Source: Nocardioides sp. Arc9.136
Lineage (GTDB): Bacteria > Actinomycetota > Actinomycetes > Propionibacteriales > Nocardioidaceae
Direction of reading: 5' to 3'
Length of the DNA stretch: 64,000 nt
NCBI RefSeq assembly: GCF_030506255.1
Contig: NZ_CP113431.1
Span: 1 to 64,000, forward strand
Part shown: positions 1-12,847 of the stretch, in pieces
Layout: each line of letters begins with the position of its first letter
Numbering within the stretch: position 1 is the first letter of the stretch
Notes under the pieces: model-generated
What the model saw: the letters and a program-made list of their open reading frames with translations, nothing else
Databases searched by the model: none
What the model was told of the DNA's origin: nothing
Translations under genes and position numbers: made by a program

Positions 1-1590
1 GTGGAGCAGAGCACGCCGGACCTGGCCACCGCCTGGCGACAGGTCGTCGGCGACCTCCAGTCCCACCAGCGCGCGTGGCTCACCGCCAGCGAGCCGGTGA
101 CCCTGCACGAGAACACCGCCATCGTCGCGGTGCCCAACGACTTCACCCGAGGGCAGCTCGAGGGGCGGCTGCGCGGCCAGCTCGAGGACGCCCTCACCGT
201 GGCGTTCGGGCGGGAGATCCGGATCGCGGTGACCGTGAACCCGGCGCTCGACCTCGACGCCCGGCCCGCTCCGGCCCCCGACCACCTCGGCGACCACCTT
301 CCCGACCACCTCGGCGGCGACGCGCGGGGCGACAGCGCGGGCCTGGACGTCGCTTTGTCGACAAGTCGACTCGATGGCCTGGCGGCCGTGCCGGACCTGC
401 CGCTCGGGGGCGAGGCAGACGCCGGGTCCGTGCCGTCGGGGCCGTCGGGTGCCGGTCGGCGCCACGAGGCGGACGGCGGCTACCTCGGCGACGCCTTCCC
501 CGGCCACGGTGCTGTGGGCTCCGGTGACGCCGGCGGACGTCCCACGGCCCTCGAGACGCGGCTGAACCCGAAGTACACCTTCGAGACCTTCGTCATCGGC
601 TCTTCGAACCGGTTCCCCCACGCCGCGGCGGTCGCCGTGGCCGAGGCACCGGGCAAGGCCTACAACCCGCTGCTGGTCTACGGCGACTCCGGGCTGGGGA
701 AGACCCACCTGCTGCACGCGATCGGGCACTACGTCCGCAGCCTCTACACCGGCGCGAAGGTGCGCTACGTGTCGAGCGAGGAGTTCACCAACGAGTTCAT
801 CAACGCGATCCGCGACGACCGGCAGGACCGGTTCAAGCGGCGCTACCGCGACGTGGACGTCCTCCTCATCGACGACATCCAGTTCCTGGAGGGCAAGACC
901 CAGACCCAGGAGGAGTTCTTCCACACGTTCAACACGCTGCACAACGCCAACAAGCAGATCGTGCTCACCTCCGACCGGGCCCCCAAGCGGCTCGAGGCGC
1001 TCGAGGACCGGTTGCGCAACCGGTTCGAGTGGGGGCTGATCACCGACGTGCAGCCGCCCGACCTCGAGACCCGGATCGCGATCCTGCGCAAGAAGGCCGC
1101 CATGGACCGGCTCACCGCGCCCCCGGACGTGCTCGAGTTCATCGCGTCCAAGATCCAGACCAACATCCGCGAGCTCGAGGGCGCGCTGATCCGGGTGACG
1201 GCGTTCGCGAACCTCAACCGGCAGGAGGTCGACATGACCCTCGCCGAGATCGTGCTCAAGGACCTGATCCCCGAGGGCGGCGAGCCGGAGATCACCGCCG
1301 GCCTGATCATCGCCCAGACCGCGGCCTACTTCGGGCTCTCCATCGACGAGCTCACCGGGCCCAGCCGGGGCCGCCACCTGGTGATGGCCCGCCAGATCGC
1401 GATGTACCTGTGCCGCGAGCTCACCGACCTCTCGCTGCCCAAGATCGGCGCGCAGTTCGGGAACCGCGACCACACGACGGTGATGTACGCCGACCGCAAG
1501 ATCAACCAGCTGCTCGCCGAGCGCCGCGCGGTGTTCAACCAGGTCAGCGAGCTGACCAACCGCGTGAAGATGCAGGCCCGCCAGGGCTGA
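1..1590 (+). CDS. dnaA: Chromosomal replication initiator DnaA
   Basis: DnaA is the AAA+ ATPase that binds DnaA boxes, opens oriC and loads the replicative helicase. The 529-residue protein has the usual four parts: an N-terminal domain I, a low-complexity Gly/Asp/His-rich linker (about residues 75-195), the AAA+ core and a C-terminal helix-turn-helix. Walker A is GDSGLGKT at residues 228-235 and Walker B ends in D291-D292. The DNA-binding signature [12 protein letters not shown] begins near residue 490. The GTG start is the first base of the window, so its promoter and any rpmH-dnaA DnaA boxes are outside view. Two palindromes interrupt the linker coding sequence at 355-371. Confidence 0.98.
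   Translation: MEQSTPDLATAWRQVVGDLQSHQRAWLTASEPVTLHENTAIVAVPNDFTRGQLEGRLRGQLEDALTVAFGREIRIAVTVNPALDLDARPAPAPDHLGDHLPDHLGGDARGDSAGLDVALSTSRLDGLAAVPDLPLGGEADAGSVPSGPSGAGRRHEADGGYLGDAFPGHGAVGSGDAGGRPTALETRLNPKYTFETFVIGSSNRFPHAAAVAVAEAPGKAYNPLLVYGDSGLGKTHLLHAIGHYVRSLYTGAKVRYVSSEEFTNEFINAIRDDRQDRFKRRYRDVDVLLIDDIQFLEGKTQTQEEFFHTFNTLHNANKQIVLTSDRAPKRLEALEDRLRNRFEWGLITDVQPPDLETRIAILRKKAAMDRLTAPPDVLEFIASKIQTNIRELEGALIRVTAFANLNRQEVDMTLAEIVLKDLIPEGGEPEITAGLIIAQTAAYFGLSIDELTGPSRGRHLVMARQIAMYLCRELTDLSLPKIGAQFGNRDHTTVMYADRKINQLLAERRAVFNQVSELTNRVKMQARQG
355..371. repeat. Paired GTCGAC palindromes inside dnaA
   Basis: Two overlapping perfect palindromes, TTGTCGACAA (355-364) and AGTCGACT (364-371), lie in the part of dnaA that codes for the variable linker. 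The codons used here (TTG, ACA, AGT, CGA) are rare in this G/C-ending genome. Function is unknown. It may be a protein-binding site tolerated in an unconstrained linker, or chance. Confidence 0.4.
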
Positions 1591-1596
1591 GGCCCG

Positions 1597-2043
1597 TCAG
1601 CCGGCGGTGGCGTCGAGCCCGTCGAGCAACGTGCCGAGGTCACGGCGCAGCCGTACGAGCTCCTCCACGGACAGGCCCATCCCCTCCAGGAGCCGCTCCG
1701 GCACGCCGGCCACCCGGTCGCGCAGCGCCCAGCCCTGCTCGGTGGGCTCGACGAGGACGCGTCGCTCGTCCGCGGGGTCGCGGCGCCGCGAGACGTGGCC
1801 CACCGCCTCGAGCCGCTTGAGCAGCGGCGTGAGCGTGCCCGAGTCCAGGCGCAAGCGCTGACCCAGACCGCCCACGGTGACCGGTCCGCCGGCCTCCCAG
1901 AGCGCCAGCAGCGCGAGGTACTGCGGGTAGGTCAGCCCGACGTCGGCGAGCAGCTCGCCGTAGCGCTGCGTGACCGCACGCGTGGCGGCGTACAGCGGGA
2001 AGCAGAGCTGCACGTCGAGGGCGAGCTGCGGATGGTCGACCAC
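1597..2043 (-). CDS. ohrR: MarR-family organic peroxide sensor OhrR
   Basis: OhrR represses ohr until organic hydroperoxides oxidise a reactive N-terminal cysteine. The 148-residue product is a winged-helix MarR protein. With the GTG at 2043, Cys14 falls in LDVQLCFPLYAAT, matching the single redox cysteine near residue 15 of OhrR proteins. The DNA-recognition helix region is DSGTLTPLLKRLEAVGHVSRRR, with the wing following at DERRV. The GTG was chosen because it gives the standard short N-terminus; a GGAGG lies almost against it, so initiation may not be classical. The gene is divergent from ohr across a 54-base operator region, and its stop lies 7 bases from the dnaA stop. An OhrR role is firmer than a generic MarR call because of the ohr partner. 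Confidence 0.88.
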   Translation of the reverse strand: MVDHPQLALDVQLCFPLYAATRAVTQRYGELLADVGLTYPQYLALLALWEAGGPVTVGGLGQRLRLDSGTLTPLLKRLEAVGHVSRRRDPADERRVLVEPTEQGWALRDRVAGVPERLLEGMGLSVEELVRLRRDLGTLLDGLDATAG

Positions 2044-2061
2044 ACCTCCGAGGATAGACCC

Positions 2062-2085
2062 TTGTGCGATTCCATTGCGCACAAT
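2062..2085. promoter_or_regulatory. Putative OhrR operator between ohrR and ohr
   Basis: Arms TTGTGCG (2062-2068) and CGCACAA (2078-2084) form a perfect inverted repeat with a 9-base spacer. An overlapping ATTG(N4)CAAT occupies 2074-2085. The site lies between the divergent starts at 2043 and 2098, where an OhrR dimer would block both promoters. The assignment rests on position and symmetry; the exact OhrR consensus in this lineage is not known to me. Confidence 0.55.
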
Positions 2086-2097
2086 ACGTTGGTGCAC

Positions 2098-2514
2098 ATG
2101 AAGACTCTCTACACCGCCAGCGCCGCCGCGACCGGGGACGGCCGCAACGGCCACGTCCAGTCCACCGACGGCCTCATCGACACCGACGTCCGGACCCCCA
2201 CCGAGATGGGCGGTCCGGGCGGGGCGACCAACCCCGAGCAGCTCTTCGCCGCGGGCTACGCGGCCTGCTTCCACTCGGCCCTCAAGCTGGTCGCGGGCAA
2301 GGCCGGCGCGGACACGACCGACTCCGAGGTCGTCGCGGACGTGTCGATCGGAGCGAACGACGCCGGCGGCTTCGGCCTGGCGGTCCAGCTGGAGGTGACC
2401 CTCCCGCAGGTGGACGCGGACCGGGCCCGGGAGCTGGTCGAGCAGGCCCACCAGGTCTGCCCCTACTCCAACGCCACCCGTGGGAACGTCGAGGTCACCC
2501 TGACGGTCGCCTGA
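2098..2514 (+). CDS. ohr: Organic hydroperoxide resistance protein Ohr
   Basis: Ohr is a cytoplasmic OsmC-superfamily peroxidase that reduces fatty-acid and other organic hydroperoxides, using lipoylated proteins as electron donors in characterised members. The 138-residue protein is standard length. Both catalytic cysteines are present: C57 in AACFHS and C121 in VCPYSN. R16 and E47, matching the family's conserved Arg/Glu pair, are also present. It starts with ATG at 2098, just after the operator. It sits between dnaA and dnaN, an unusual place for a stress gene. Confidence 0.95.
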   Translation: MKTLYTASAAATGDGRNGHVQSTDGLIDTDVRTPTEMGGPGGATNPEQLFAAGYAACFHSALKLVAGKAGADTTDSEVVADVSIGANDAGGFGLAVQLEVTLPQVDADRARELVEQAHQVCPYSNATRGNVEVTLTVA

Positions 2515-3000
2515 CAGAGCGCCTCGCGGCGCCGCCGGACCGAGTCTCCACAGGCCTCCTCCACAGGGTGGGAACGCCAGAACTTGTCGTTCCTCCTGTG
2601 GACCAGGCCGGGGTCGCACCCCGAACTACACGGGGAGGATCTGGGGACAGCCGGCACCTGCACCCCACCCCGACGGTCGGGCTCCACACCCGGGGCCCGG
2701 CCGTCGCGGCTGTCTCCACAGCCCCCTGTGAGCGGCGTTCGCTCCGCACGACCTGCGGAAACGTCGGTTGTCCACAGTTTCCACCGATGCTGTGACTCCC
2801 ACCTACCTCCAGACATCCCGATCCTCCGTGCAACTCCACCGGGCCGATCACCTGGGGACGACCGAGCCGAACGGTCTCCTGGAGCCACCTCGCATCCACA
2901 GGCGACGGGCGGGGCAAACCACACCGAACCTCCCGCGCCCCGGGCGCACATGGCAGGATTCGGGATCCGTTGCCCGCCCCGATCTCGAAGGACCCCCATC
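2515..3000. other. Probable replication origin (oriC), gene-free
   Basis: This 486-base stretch between ohr and dnaN has no convincing gene. It holds six copies of the core TCCACAG: plus-strand copies start at 2547, 2560, 2715, 2771 and 2895, and one minus-strand copy spans 2596-2602. One lies in a perfect DnaA box, TTGTCCACA (2768-2776). The minus-strand site, TGGTCCACA (2597-2605), has one mismatch; the others match only the right half. No clear AT-rich unwinding element is visible, so part of the origin could lie upstream of dnaA. The call rests on the box cluster and on the dnaA-dnaN position typical of actinobacterial origins. Confidence 0.7.
2768..2776 (+). promoter_or_regulatory. Perfect DnaA box TTGTCCACA
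   Basis: This 9-mer is identical to the high-GC actinobacterial DnaA-box consensus TTGTCCACA and is the best of the six box-like sites in the dnaN-proximal gap. Confidence 0.75.
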
Positions 3001-4167
3001 GTGAAGTTCCGCGTCGACCGCGACGTGCTCGCGGATGCCGTCGCCTGGGCTGCCCGCAGCCTCCCGGTCCGGCCGAGCGTCCCCGTGCTCGCCGGTCTGC
3101 TCATCGACGCGACCGACGACGGCCTGGTCCTGTCCACGTTCGACTACGAGACGTCCGCCCGGGCCACCCTGAGCGCCGAGGTCAGCGACGAGGGCAAGGC
3201 GCTGGTCAGCGGCCGGCTGCTCGCCGACATCTGCCGCAGCCTCCCCAGCAAGCCGGTCGACATGACCCTCGACGGCGCCCGGGTCTCGCTGACCTGCGGC
3301 TCCGCCCGCTTCAGCCTCCAGACCATGCCGGTCGAGGACTACCCGTCCCTGCCCGAGATGCCCGCCGCCACCGGCACCGTGCAGAGCGACGAGTTCGCCC
3401 ACGCCGTCGCCCAGGCGGTCACCGCCGCGGGGCGCGACGACATGCTCCCCGTGCTGACCGGCGTCCGGATCGAGATCGACGGCTCGACCATCTCGCTGCT
3501 CGCGACCGACCGGTTCCGGCTCTCCCAGCGCGAGCTGGGCTGGCACCCGCGCACCCCGGACGAGTCGGCCGCGGCGCTCGTGCCCGCGAAGGTGCTCGGC
3601 GACACCGCGAAGTCGCTGACCGCCGGCAGCGAGGTCACCATCGCGCTGGCCGCCAGCGGGAGCGGCGAGGGGATCATCGGCTTCGAGGGCAACGCCCCCG
3701 GCGGCGTACGTCGCACCACCACGCGACTGCTCGACGGGGAGTTCCCCAAGGTCCGCAGCCTCTTCCCCAACGAGCACCTGACCGTGGCGCGCGTCGAGAA
3801 GGCCGCGCTGGTCGAGTCGGTCAAGCGCGTGGCGCTGGTCGCCGAGCGCAACACCGCCGTCCAGCTGGCCTTCAGCGACGGCGTGCTGACCCTCGACGCC
3901 GGCTCCGGCGACGAGGCCCAGGCCTCGGAGTCCATCGAGGCGCAGGTCGACGGTGACGACATCACCACCGGCTTCAACCCGCAGTTCCTCCTCGACGGGC
4001 TCACCGCGATCGACCAGCCCGTCGTCGAGCTGGCCTTCACCCAGGCGAGCAAGCCGGTCGTGATCAGCGGGGCGGCGCCCGACGGCGACGGCTCGGACGC
4101 AGCAGCCGCGGCGCCCGCCGACCCCGGGTTCCGCTACCTGCTGATGCCGCGGCGTCTGCTGTCCTGA
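3001..4167 (+). CDS. dnaN: DNA polymerase III sliding clamp, beta subunit
   Basis: The beta clamp is a ring-shaped dimer that tethers DNA polymerase III and other DNA enzymes to DNA. The 388-residue protein has the expected length for three repeated clamp domains. It starts MKFRVDRDVLADAVAWAARS and ends in the characteristic FRYLLMPRRL segment. The GTG at 3001 was chosen because it gives the family N-terminus; the reading frame stays open far upstream. An Ala/Asp-rich insert before the last strand (about residues 360-373) is lineage-specific. It follows the likely oriC and leads dnaN-gnd-recF-dciA in one direction. Confidence 0.97.
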   Translation: MKFRVDRDVLADAVAWAARSLPVRPSVPVLAGLLIDATDDGLVLSTFDYETSARATLSAEVSDEGKALVSGRLLADICRSLPSKPVDMTLDGARVSLTCGSARFSLQTMPVEDYPSLPEMPAATGTVQSDEFAHAVAQAVTAAGRDDMLPVLTGVRIEIDGSTISLLATDRFRLSQRELGWHPRTPDESAAALVPAKVLGDTAKSLTAGSEVTIALAASGSGEGIIGFEGNAPGGVRRTTTRLLDGEFPKVRSLFPNEHLTVARVEKAALVESVKRVALVAERNTAVQLAFSDGVLTLDAGSGDEAQASESIEAQVDGDDITTGFNPQFLLDGLTAIDQPVVELAFTQASKPVVISGAAPDGDGSDAAAAAPADPGFRYLLMPRRLLS

Positions 4168-4226
4168 CGGTGGGTACCGTCCGGCGTACTGCCTGACACC
4201 CCGCAGCGCTCACAGGAGGAAAGCAG

Positions 4227-5201
4227 ATGGACCTCGGACTCGTCGGCCTCGGCAAGATGGGCGGCAACATGCGCGAGCGCCTGCGCCGCGCCGGCCACAC
4301 CGTCGTGGGCTACGACCGGAACCCCGAGGTCAGCGACGCCGACTCGCTGGCCGACCTCGTGGAGCGGCTCCCCTCCCCCAAGGTCGTGTGGGTGATGGTG
4401 CCCGCCGGGGACCCCACCCGCGCGACGGTCACCGAGCTCGCCGGCCTCCTCGGCGAGGGCGACGTGGTGGTCGACGGCGGCAACTCCCGCTGGACCGACG
4501 ACCTCGCACACGCCGACCAGCTGGCCGAGAAGGGCATCGGCTTCGTCGACTGCGGGGTCTCCGGCGGTGTCTGGGGCCTGGAGAACGGGTACGCGCTGAT
4601 GTACGGCGGCGAGCCCGACCACGTCGCGAAGGTGCAGCCGGTCTTCGACGCGCTCAAGCCCGAGGGCGACTTCGGCTCGGTGCACGCCGGCAAGGTCGGC
4701 GCCGGCCACTTCTCCAAGATGGTCCACAACGGCATCGAGTACGCGATCATGCAGTCCTACGCCGAGGGCTGGGAGCTGCTCGAGAAGGTCGAGATGGTCG
4801 AGAACGTCACCGAGGTGATGCGCTCCTGGCGCGAGGGCACGGTCATCCGGTCCTGGCTGCTGGACCTGCTCGTCGCCGCGCTCGACCAGGAGCCGGGGCT
4901 GGAGGGCATCCGCGGGTACGCCGAGGACTCCGGCGAGGGCCGCTGGACCGTCGAGGCCGGCATCGAGCACGCGGTCGCGACCCCCGCGATCACCGCGGCG
5001 CTCTACGCCCGCTTCGTCTCCCGCCAGGACGACTCCCCCGCGATGAAGGCGGTGGCCGCGATGCGCAACCAGTTCGGCGGCCACGCCATGCAGACCTCCG
5101 CGCCCAAGGGCGGCGACGTCGAGGACGGCGGCACGCCGGACCAGGCCGGCTCGGCCCGACAGGCCGGCTCCGGCGACGACTCGGCGCCCGCGGAGAGCTA
5201 G
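4227..5201 (+). CDS. gnd: 6-phosphogluconate dehydrogenase, short decarboxylating form
   Basis: This enzyme oxidatively decarboxylates 6-phosphogluconate to ribulose 5-phosphate in the pentose phosphate pathway. The 324-residue protein is the short (about 300-330 residue) class rather than the 470-residue class. It has an N-terminal Rossmann motif ([12 protein letters not shown]) and the signature [13 protein letters not shown] with the catalytic lysine. The C-terminal 30 residues are a Gly/Ser/Asp tail. A strong AGGAGG (4214-4219) precedes the ATG by 7 bases. Finding gnd between dnaN and recF is common in actinobacteria. Its substrate is also the substrate of Edd at 52714, so the two compete. 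Confidence 0.93.
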   Translation: MDLGLVGLGKMGGNMRERLRRAGHTVVGYDRNPEVSDADSLADLVERLPSPKVVWVMVPAGDPTRATVTELAGLLGEGDVVVDGGNSRWTDDLAHADQLAEKGIGFVDCGVSGGVWGLENGYALMYGGEPDHVAKVQPVFDALKPEGDFGSVHAGKVGAGHFSKMVHNGIEYAIMQSYAEGWELLEKVEMVENVTEVMRSWREGTVIRSWLLDLLVAALDQEPGLEGIRGYAEDSGEGRWTVEAGIEHAVATPAITAALYARFVSRQDDSPAMKAVAAMRNQFGGHAMQTSAPKGGDVEDGGTPDQAGSARQAGSGDDSAPAES

Positions 5202-5211
5202 CCGGACCGCG

Positions 5212-6366
5212 GTGCACGTCTCCCACCTCACCCTGCACGACTTCCGCTCCTACGCCACCGCCGACGTCGAGCTGGGGCCTGGCGTCACCGCGTTCATCGG
5301 TCGCAACGGCCAGGGCAAGACCAACCTGGTCGAGGCGGTCGACTACCTCTCCCGGCTCAGCTCCCACCGCGTGTCCAGCGACGCCCCGCTGGTGCGGGCG
5401 GGCGCCGACCACGCGGTGGTGCGGGCGGCGGTGGTGCGGGACGGTCGGACCGCGGTCCTGGAGGTGGAGATCAACCCCGGCCGCTCCAACCGGGCCCGGA
5501 TCAACCGCTCGCCGCTCCCCCGGGCCCGCGAGCTGGTCGGGCTGGTGCGCACGGTCGTCTTCTCCCCCGAGGACCTCACCCTGGTCAAGGGCGACCCCTC
5601 GGACCGCCGCCGGTTCCTCGACGACCTGCTGGTGCTGCGCGCCCCCCGCCTGGCGGGGGTGCGGTCGGACTACGACCGGGTGCTCAAGCAGCGCAACTCG
5701 CTGCTCAAGACCGCGGGCGCGGCCCGCCGCGGCAGCTCCTCTCAGGAGGCGGCGCTCTCGACGCTCGCGGTGTGGGACGAGCACCTCGCCCGCACGGGCG
5801 CCGAGCTCCTGGCCGGGCGGCTCGACCTGGTCGAGCGGCTCGCGCCGTACGTCGGGAAGGCCTACGAGACGGTGGCCCGCGGCGCCGGCCGCGACGACGC
5901 CGACATCGAGTACCGCCCCTCCTTCGACCTCGAGGGCGCCACGGACCCCGCCGGGCTGGGCGAGCGGATCCTCGCCGAGGTGGAGCGGCGCCGCTCCGAC
6001 GAGCTGGACCGCGGCATCTCGCTGGTGGGGCCGCACCGCGACGACCTCCTGCTCACCCTGGCCCACGGCGGGGGCGAGCAGAAGCTGCCGGTCAAGGGGT
6101 ACGCCTCGCACGGGGAGTCCTGGTCGGTCGCGCTGGCGCTCAAGCTGGCGTCCTACGACCTGTTGCGCGCCGACGGCGACGACCCGATCCTGGTGCTCGA
6201 CGACGTCTTCGCCGAGCTCGACACCGACCGCCGGGCCCAGCTGGCCGAGCTGGTGGCCGGGGCCGAGCAGGTCCTGGTCACCGCCGCGGTCGGGGCGGAC
6301 GTCCCGGAGGCCCTGACGGGGGCGCGCTTCACCGTCGCGGGAGGGGAGGTACGCCGTGACTCCTGA
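5212..6366 (+). CDS. recF: DNA replication and repair protein RecF
   Basis: RecF is an SMC-like ATPase that with RecO and RecR helps load RecA at gapped DNA. The 384-residue protein has Walker A GRNGQGKT with K36. The ABC-type signature region is [19 protein letters not shown] and Walker B is [12 protein letters not shown]. The start is a GTG at 5212, ten bases after the gnd stop, and gives the canonical [15 protein letters not shown]-terminus. The 3' end overlaps the next gene by 11 bases, indicating translational coupling. Confidence 0.96.
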   Translation: MHVSHLTLHDFRSYATADVELGPGVTAFIGRNGQGKTNLVEAVDYLSRLSSHRVSSDAPLVRAGADHAVVRAAVVRDGRTAVLEVEINPGRSNRARINRSPLPRARELVGLVRTVVFSPEDLTLVKGDPSDRRRFLDDLLVLRAPRLAGVRSDYDRVLKQRNSLLKTAGAARRGSSSQEAALSTLAVWDEHLARTGAELLAGRLDLVERLAPYVGKAYETVARGAGRDDADIEYRPSFDLEGATDPAGLGERILAEVERRRSDELDRGISLVGPHRDDLLLTLAHGGGEQKLPVKGYASHGESWSVALALKLASYDLLRADGDDPILVLDDVFAELDTDRRAQLAELVAGAEQVLVTAAVGADVPEALTGARFTVAGGEVRRDS

Positions 6367-6907
6367 GGACCAGCCCGCGGCTGACCGGCCCGGACCCGAG
6401 CGGCCCGAGCCCGAGCACCGCGACGACGGCCTGGACCTGGCCCGCGCGCTGACCCGGGCGACGGCCGGCTCGACCCCGCGCGCCCGCCGGCGCAAGCCGT
6501 GGACCGACCGGCCGCGCGGCACCCGGGTCTCGGGGTCCCACCCCGACGACCGCGACCCGCAGCTCCTCGACAACACCCTCGGGCGGCTGGTCGCCGAGCG
6601 CGGCTGGGAGCTCGACCTGCGGGTGCACGGTGTCTTCGGCCGGTGGGGCGAGCTCGTCGGCGCCGAGGTCGCCGCGCACTGCACCCCCGAGAGGTTCGAG
6701 GACGGCCGCCTGGTGGTGCGCACCGACTCCACCGCCTGGGCCACCCAGCTGCGGCTGCTCGCACCGACCGTCGTGCGCCGGCTCAACGAGGACCTGGGCC
6801 ACGGGACGGTCACGGTCATCGAGGTGCTTGGACCGCACCTGCCGACCTGGAAGAAGGGTCCGCGCTCGGCCCGGGACGGCCGCGGGCCGCGCGACACCTA
6901 CGGCTGA
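6356..6907 (+). CDS. DciA-like DUF721 protein
   Basis: DUF721 proteins include DciA, which helps load the DnaB helicase in bacteria lacking DnaC/DnaI. The 183-residue product has a disordered, Pro/Arg-rich N-terminal third (to about residue 55). The conserved module follows, beginning [25 protein letters not shown], with [18 protein letters not shown] and [17 protein letters not shown]. The GTG start at 6356 overlaps recF by 11 bases; GGAGG sits just upstream in the recF end. The position between recF and gyrB is the usual actinobacterial one. Family assignment is strong; a helicase-loader function is inferred from the family. Confidence 0.88.
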   Translation: MTPEDQPAADRPGPERPEPEHRDDGLDLARALTRATAGSTPRARRRKPWTDRPRGTRVSGSHPDDRDPQLLDNTLGRLVAERGWELDLRVHGVFGRWGELVGAEVAAHCTPERFEDGRLVVRTDSTAWATQLRLLAPTVVRRLNEDLGHGTVTVIEVLGPHLPTWKKGPRSARDGRGPRDTYG

Positions 6908-7082
6908 GGGCGGGCTGCGAGCCGCGCGATCTGCCGATCTGCGAGCCTCGCCGCCGTACCGGGGCTCGTCCGCCCCCCTGGTCGCGCCTCTCACCGGCCC
7001 TGACGAGCCGCCTGTGGCCCTCTCCGGTCCCCCCGGCCCCGTCCGGCTGGGGACGTTGCGTGGTTCTGGGCCTTCCACGCGG

Positions 7083-7115
7083 TACCATGGGCGCCGGGTC
7101 GCGCGTGCGCGACCC
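7083..7115 (+). promoter_or_regulatory. gyrB leader: -10-like box and perfect palindrome
   Basis: The 265-base gap before gyrB contains TACCAT (7083-7088), a TAnnnT-type -10 candidate. Immediately after it is a perfect inverted repeat with arms GGGTCGCGC (7096-7104) and GCGCGACCC (7107-7115) around GT. No good -35 at normal spacing is visible; TTGCGT at 7056 is too far. The palindrome could be an operator or an early transcript hairpin controlling gyrBA. Confidence 0.4.
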
Positions 7116-7172
7116 GTTCCGTGCCGGGTCCCTGTCGGTGACCCGCCCCGACCTGTCGAGAAGAAGGTGGAC

Positions 7173-9380
7173 GTGTCCGAGGAGAGCTTCTCCCCCACTC
7201 CCCAGTCCGAGGGCCAGTCCGCGGCCCAGCCCGACGGTCAGCCCGACGGTCAGCCCGGTGGCGATGCGTCGGTCCAGCAGGCCGGAGCGCTGCCCGGGCT
7301 GCCCGAGCAGGCGGCCGCGGCACTGACCTCCTCGCGGGTCGACAACGACTACGACGCCTCCGCGATCCAGGTGCTCGAGGGCCTGGAGGCGGTGCGCAAG
7401 CGGCCGGGCATGTACATCGGCTCCACCGGTGAGCGCGGCCTGCACCACCTGATCTGGGAGATCGTGGACAACGCGGTCGACGAGGCCCTGGCCGGCCACT
7501 GCGACCGGATCGTCGTCACCCTGTGCGCGGACGGCGCGATCCAGGTCGAGGACAACGGCCGCGGCATCCCCACCGACACCGCGCCCGGGCAGGAGATGCC
7601 CGCGGTGACGATGGCGCTGACGATGCTGCACGCCGGCGGCAAGTTCGGCGGCGGCGGCTACAAGGTGTCCGGCGGCCTGCACGGCGTCGGGGTCTCGGTC
7701 GTCAACGCGCTGTCGACCCACCTGGTCGTCGACGTCAAGAACCGCGGCCACCTCTGGCGCCAGTCGTTCACCATCGGCGTCCCCGACGGCGAGCTGGAGC
7801 AGGTGCGCGCGCTGGAGCCGGGGGAGAGCACCGGCACCACGGTGAAGTACTGGGCCAGCCCGGAGATCTTCGAGACCACGACGTACTCCCTGGAGACCAT
7901 CACCACCCGCATCCGCGAGATGGCCTTCCTCAACAAGGGCCTGGAGATCGTCGTGCGCGACGAGCGGCCCGCGGCGACCGAGGTCATGGACGCGGTCGAG
8001 GACGACACCGTCGCCGACGACGTCGACCAGGGGTCGGCCGACGCTATGCGCCGCGGTGGCGAGGGCGGCATCGAGCAGGTCTTCAAGTACGACCGCGGCC
8101 TGGTCGACTACGTCGAGCACCTCAACCGCCGCAAGGACAAGGCCAACCCGACCGTCATCTCCTTCGAGGCCGAGACGCCGCCCAGCGTCGAGAACCACAT
8201 GAGCCTCGAGGTCGCGATGCAGTGGAACACCAGCTACACCGAGTCGGTCCACACCTTCGCGAACACGATCAACACCCACGAGGGCGGCACCCACGAGGAG
8301 GGCTTCCGCGCGGCGCTGACCTCCCTGGTCAACCACTGGGGCGAGGAGTGGGGGCTGATCAAGAAGCGCGAGGACCGCGTCTCCGGCGACGACATCCGCG
8401 AGGGCCTCACCGCGATCATCTCGGTCAAGCTGGGCGAGCCGCAGTTCGAGGGCCAGACCAAGACCAAGCTCGGCAACACCGAGGCCAAGGGCTTCGTCCA
8501 GCGCCTGATGAACGACCAGTTCGGCGCCTGGCTCGAGCAGAACCCCGCCGAGGGCCGCGACATCGTGCGCAAGGCCCAGGCGGCGGCTTCGGCCCGGATC
8601 GCGGCCCGCAAGGCCCGCGAGCTGGCCCGCAGCCGCAAGGGCATCCTGGGCGGCGGCGGTCTCCCCGGCAAGCTCTCGGACTGCCAGTCGACCAACCCCG
8701 CCGAGTGCGAGGTCTTCATCGTCGAGGGCGACTCCGCGGGCGGCTCGGCCCGCCAGGGCCGCGACCCGCGGATCCAGGCGATCCTCCCGATCCGCGGCAA
8801 GATCCTCAACGTCGAGAAGGCGCGCATCGACCGGATCCTGGGCAACCAGGAGGTGCAGTCGATCATCTCCGCGCTCGGCACGGGCATCCAGGAGGACTTC
8901 GACCTGGAGAAGCTGCGCTACCACAAGGTCGTGCTGATGGCCGACGCCGACGTCGACGGCCACCACATCAACACCCTGCTGCTGACGCTGCTCTTCCGGT
9001 TCATGAAGCCGCTGATCGACCACGGCCACGTCTACATGGCCCAGCCCCCGCTCTACCGGCTGCGCTGGAACAAGCCGCACGAGCACGAGTTCGTCTACTC
9101 CGACGCCGAGCGCGACGCGCTGATGGCGGCCGGCCTCGAGGCGGGCAAGAAGCTGCCCAAGGAGAACCCGGTGCAGCGGTACAAGGGCCTGGGCGAGATG
9201 AACGCCAAGGAGCTGTGGGAGACCACGATGGACCCCGACCAGCGGCTGATGCTGCAGGTCACCCTGGACGACGCCGCGCAGGCCGACGAGATCTTCTCGA
9301 TCCTCATGGGCGAGGACGTCGAGCAGCGCCGCTCCTTCATCCAGCGCAACGCCAAGGACGTCCGATTCCTGGACATCTAG
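7173..9380 (+). CDS. gyrB: DNA gyrase subunit B
   Basis: GyrB supplies the ATPase half of gyrase, the type IIA topoisomerase that introduces negative supercoils. The 735-residue protein has a Gln/Gly-rich N-terminal extension of about 50 residues before the GHKL ATPase fold. Motifs include [25 protein letters not shown] and [14 protein letters not shown]. The TOPRIM domain has [12 protein letters not shown] with catalytic Glu and the [10 protein letters not shown] acidic cluster, and the C-terminus is typical. GTG 7173 is preferred because AGAAGG precedes it; a second in-frame GTG at 7167 would add two residues. gyrA follows after 73 bases on the same strand. Confidence 0.97.
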   Translation: MSEESFSPTPQSEGQSAAQPDGQPDGQPGGDASVQQAGALPGLPEQAAAALTSSRVDNDYDASAIQVLEGLEAVRKRPGMYIGSTGERGLHHLIWEIVDNAVDEALAGHCDRIVVTLCADGAIQVEDNGRGIPTDTAPGQEMPAVTMALTMLHAGGKFGGGGYKVSGGLHGVGVSVVNALSTHLVVDVKNRGHLWRQSFTIGVPDGELEQVRALEPGESTGTTVKYWASPEIFETTTYSLETITTRIREMAFLNKGLEIVVRDERPAATEVMDAVEDDTVADDVDQGSADAMRRGGEGGIEQVFKYDRGLVDYVEHLNRRKDKANPTVISFEAETPPSVENHMSLEVAMQWNTSYTESVHTFANTINTHEGGTHEEGFRAALTSLVNHWGEEWGLIKKREDRVSGDDIREGLTAIISVKLGEPQFEGQTKTKLGNTEAKGFVQRLMNDQFGAWLEQNPAEGRDIVRKAQAAASARIAARKARELARSRKGILGGGGLPGKLSDCQSTNPAECEVFIVEGDSAGGSARQGRDPRIQAILPIRGKILNVEKARIDRILGNQEVQSIISALGTGIQEDFDLEKLRYHKVVLMADADVDGHHINTLLLTLLFRFMKPLIDHGHVYMAQPPLYRLRWNKPHEHEFVYSDAERDALMAAGLEAGKKLPKENPVQRYKGLGEMNAKELWETTMDPDQRLMLQVTLDDAAQADEIFSILMGEDVEQRRSFIQRNAKDVRFLDI

Positions 9381-9453
9381 GCGCTCTGGCCCTCTCTGGG
9401 CCCCTCTAGAGCGAACCCTAGACATCCGGTAGAACCAGCGAGAGAGAGCAATC

Positions 9454-12251
<2,798 letters not shown>

Positions 12252-12252
<1 letters not shown>

Positions 12253-12809
12253 TGTCCGACCACTCCACCGACGGGACCGCCGGCCGCGGCGCCACCCGCA
12301 CCGAGGAGACCGCCGTCCGCCCCGGCCTGGGCGAGCGGATCCAGGCCCGGCTCGCCAACGCCGCGGACGAGCACCGCGCGAACGGCGGAGCCCGGCCCGG
12401 GACGGCGACGGGGGCTGCCCCCACGGGCTCGCGGGCGCCCCGACGGGCCCGGTTGCGGCTCACCCGGGTCGACCCGTGGTCGGTAATGAAGACCGCGTTC
12501 CTGCTCTCCGTGGCGTTCGCCGTGGTCACCGTCGTCTCGGTGCTGATGGTGTGGTCGGTGCTCGGCGCGGCCGACGTCTGGGACTCGATCAACCGCACGG
12601 TCCAGGACATCGTCGGCGGCCAGGACGCCTCAGACTTCGACGTCAAGGACTACCTCGGCACCTCCCGCGTCCTCGGCTTCACGATGCTCGTGGCCGCGAT
12701 CGACGTGGTCCTGCTGACCGCGGTCGCGACCCTCGGCGCGTTCCTCTACAACATGGCTGCGGCGCTCCTCGGGGGCATCGAGGTCACCCTCGCGGAGGAC
12801 CAGCACTGA
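12252..12809 (+). CDS. DUF3566 membrane protein
   Basis: A 185-residue protein of the actinobacterial DUF3566 family, always found next to gyrA; the function is unknown. The first 75 residues are polar and probably cytoplasmic. Two membrane helices follow: about residues 78-100 (AFLLSVAFAVVTVVSVLMVW) and about 140-165 (FTMLVAAIDVVLLTAVATLG). The C-terminus reads NMAAALLGGIEVTLAEDQ, the conserved end of the family. Its ATG overlaps the gyrA stop by one base, so it is translationally coupled to gyrase. Confidence 0.9.
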
Positions 12810-12823
12810 GCCGCACCTCCGGG

Positions 12824-12847
12824 CCCGCCCCCGTTTTGGGGAGCGGG
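12824..12847 (+). terminator. Possible terminator after the gyrA operon
   Basis: A GC-rich inverted repeat (12824-12832 with 12838-12847, one internal mismatch) closes over a loop containing four T residues, 14 bases after the DUF3566 stop. There is no T-run after the stem, and it overlaps the proposed -35 of tRNA-Ile, so the call is weak. Confidence 0.35.
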
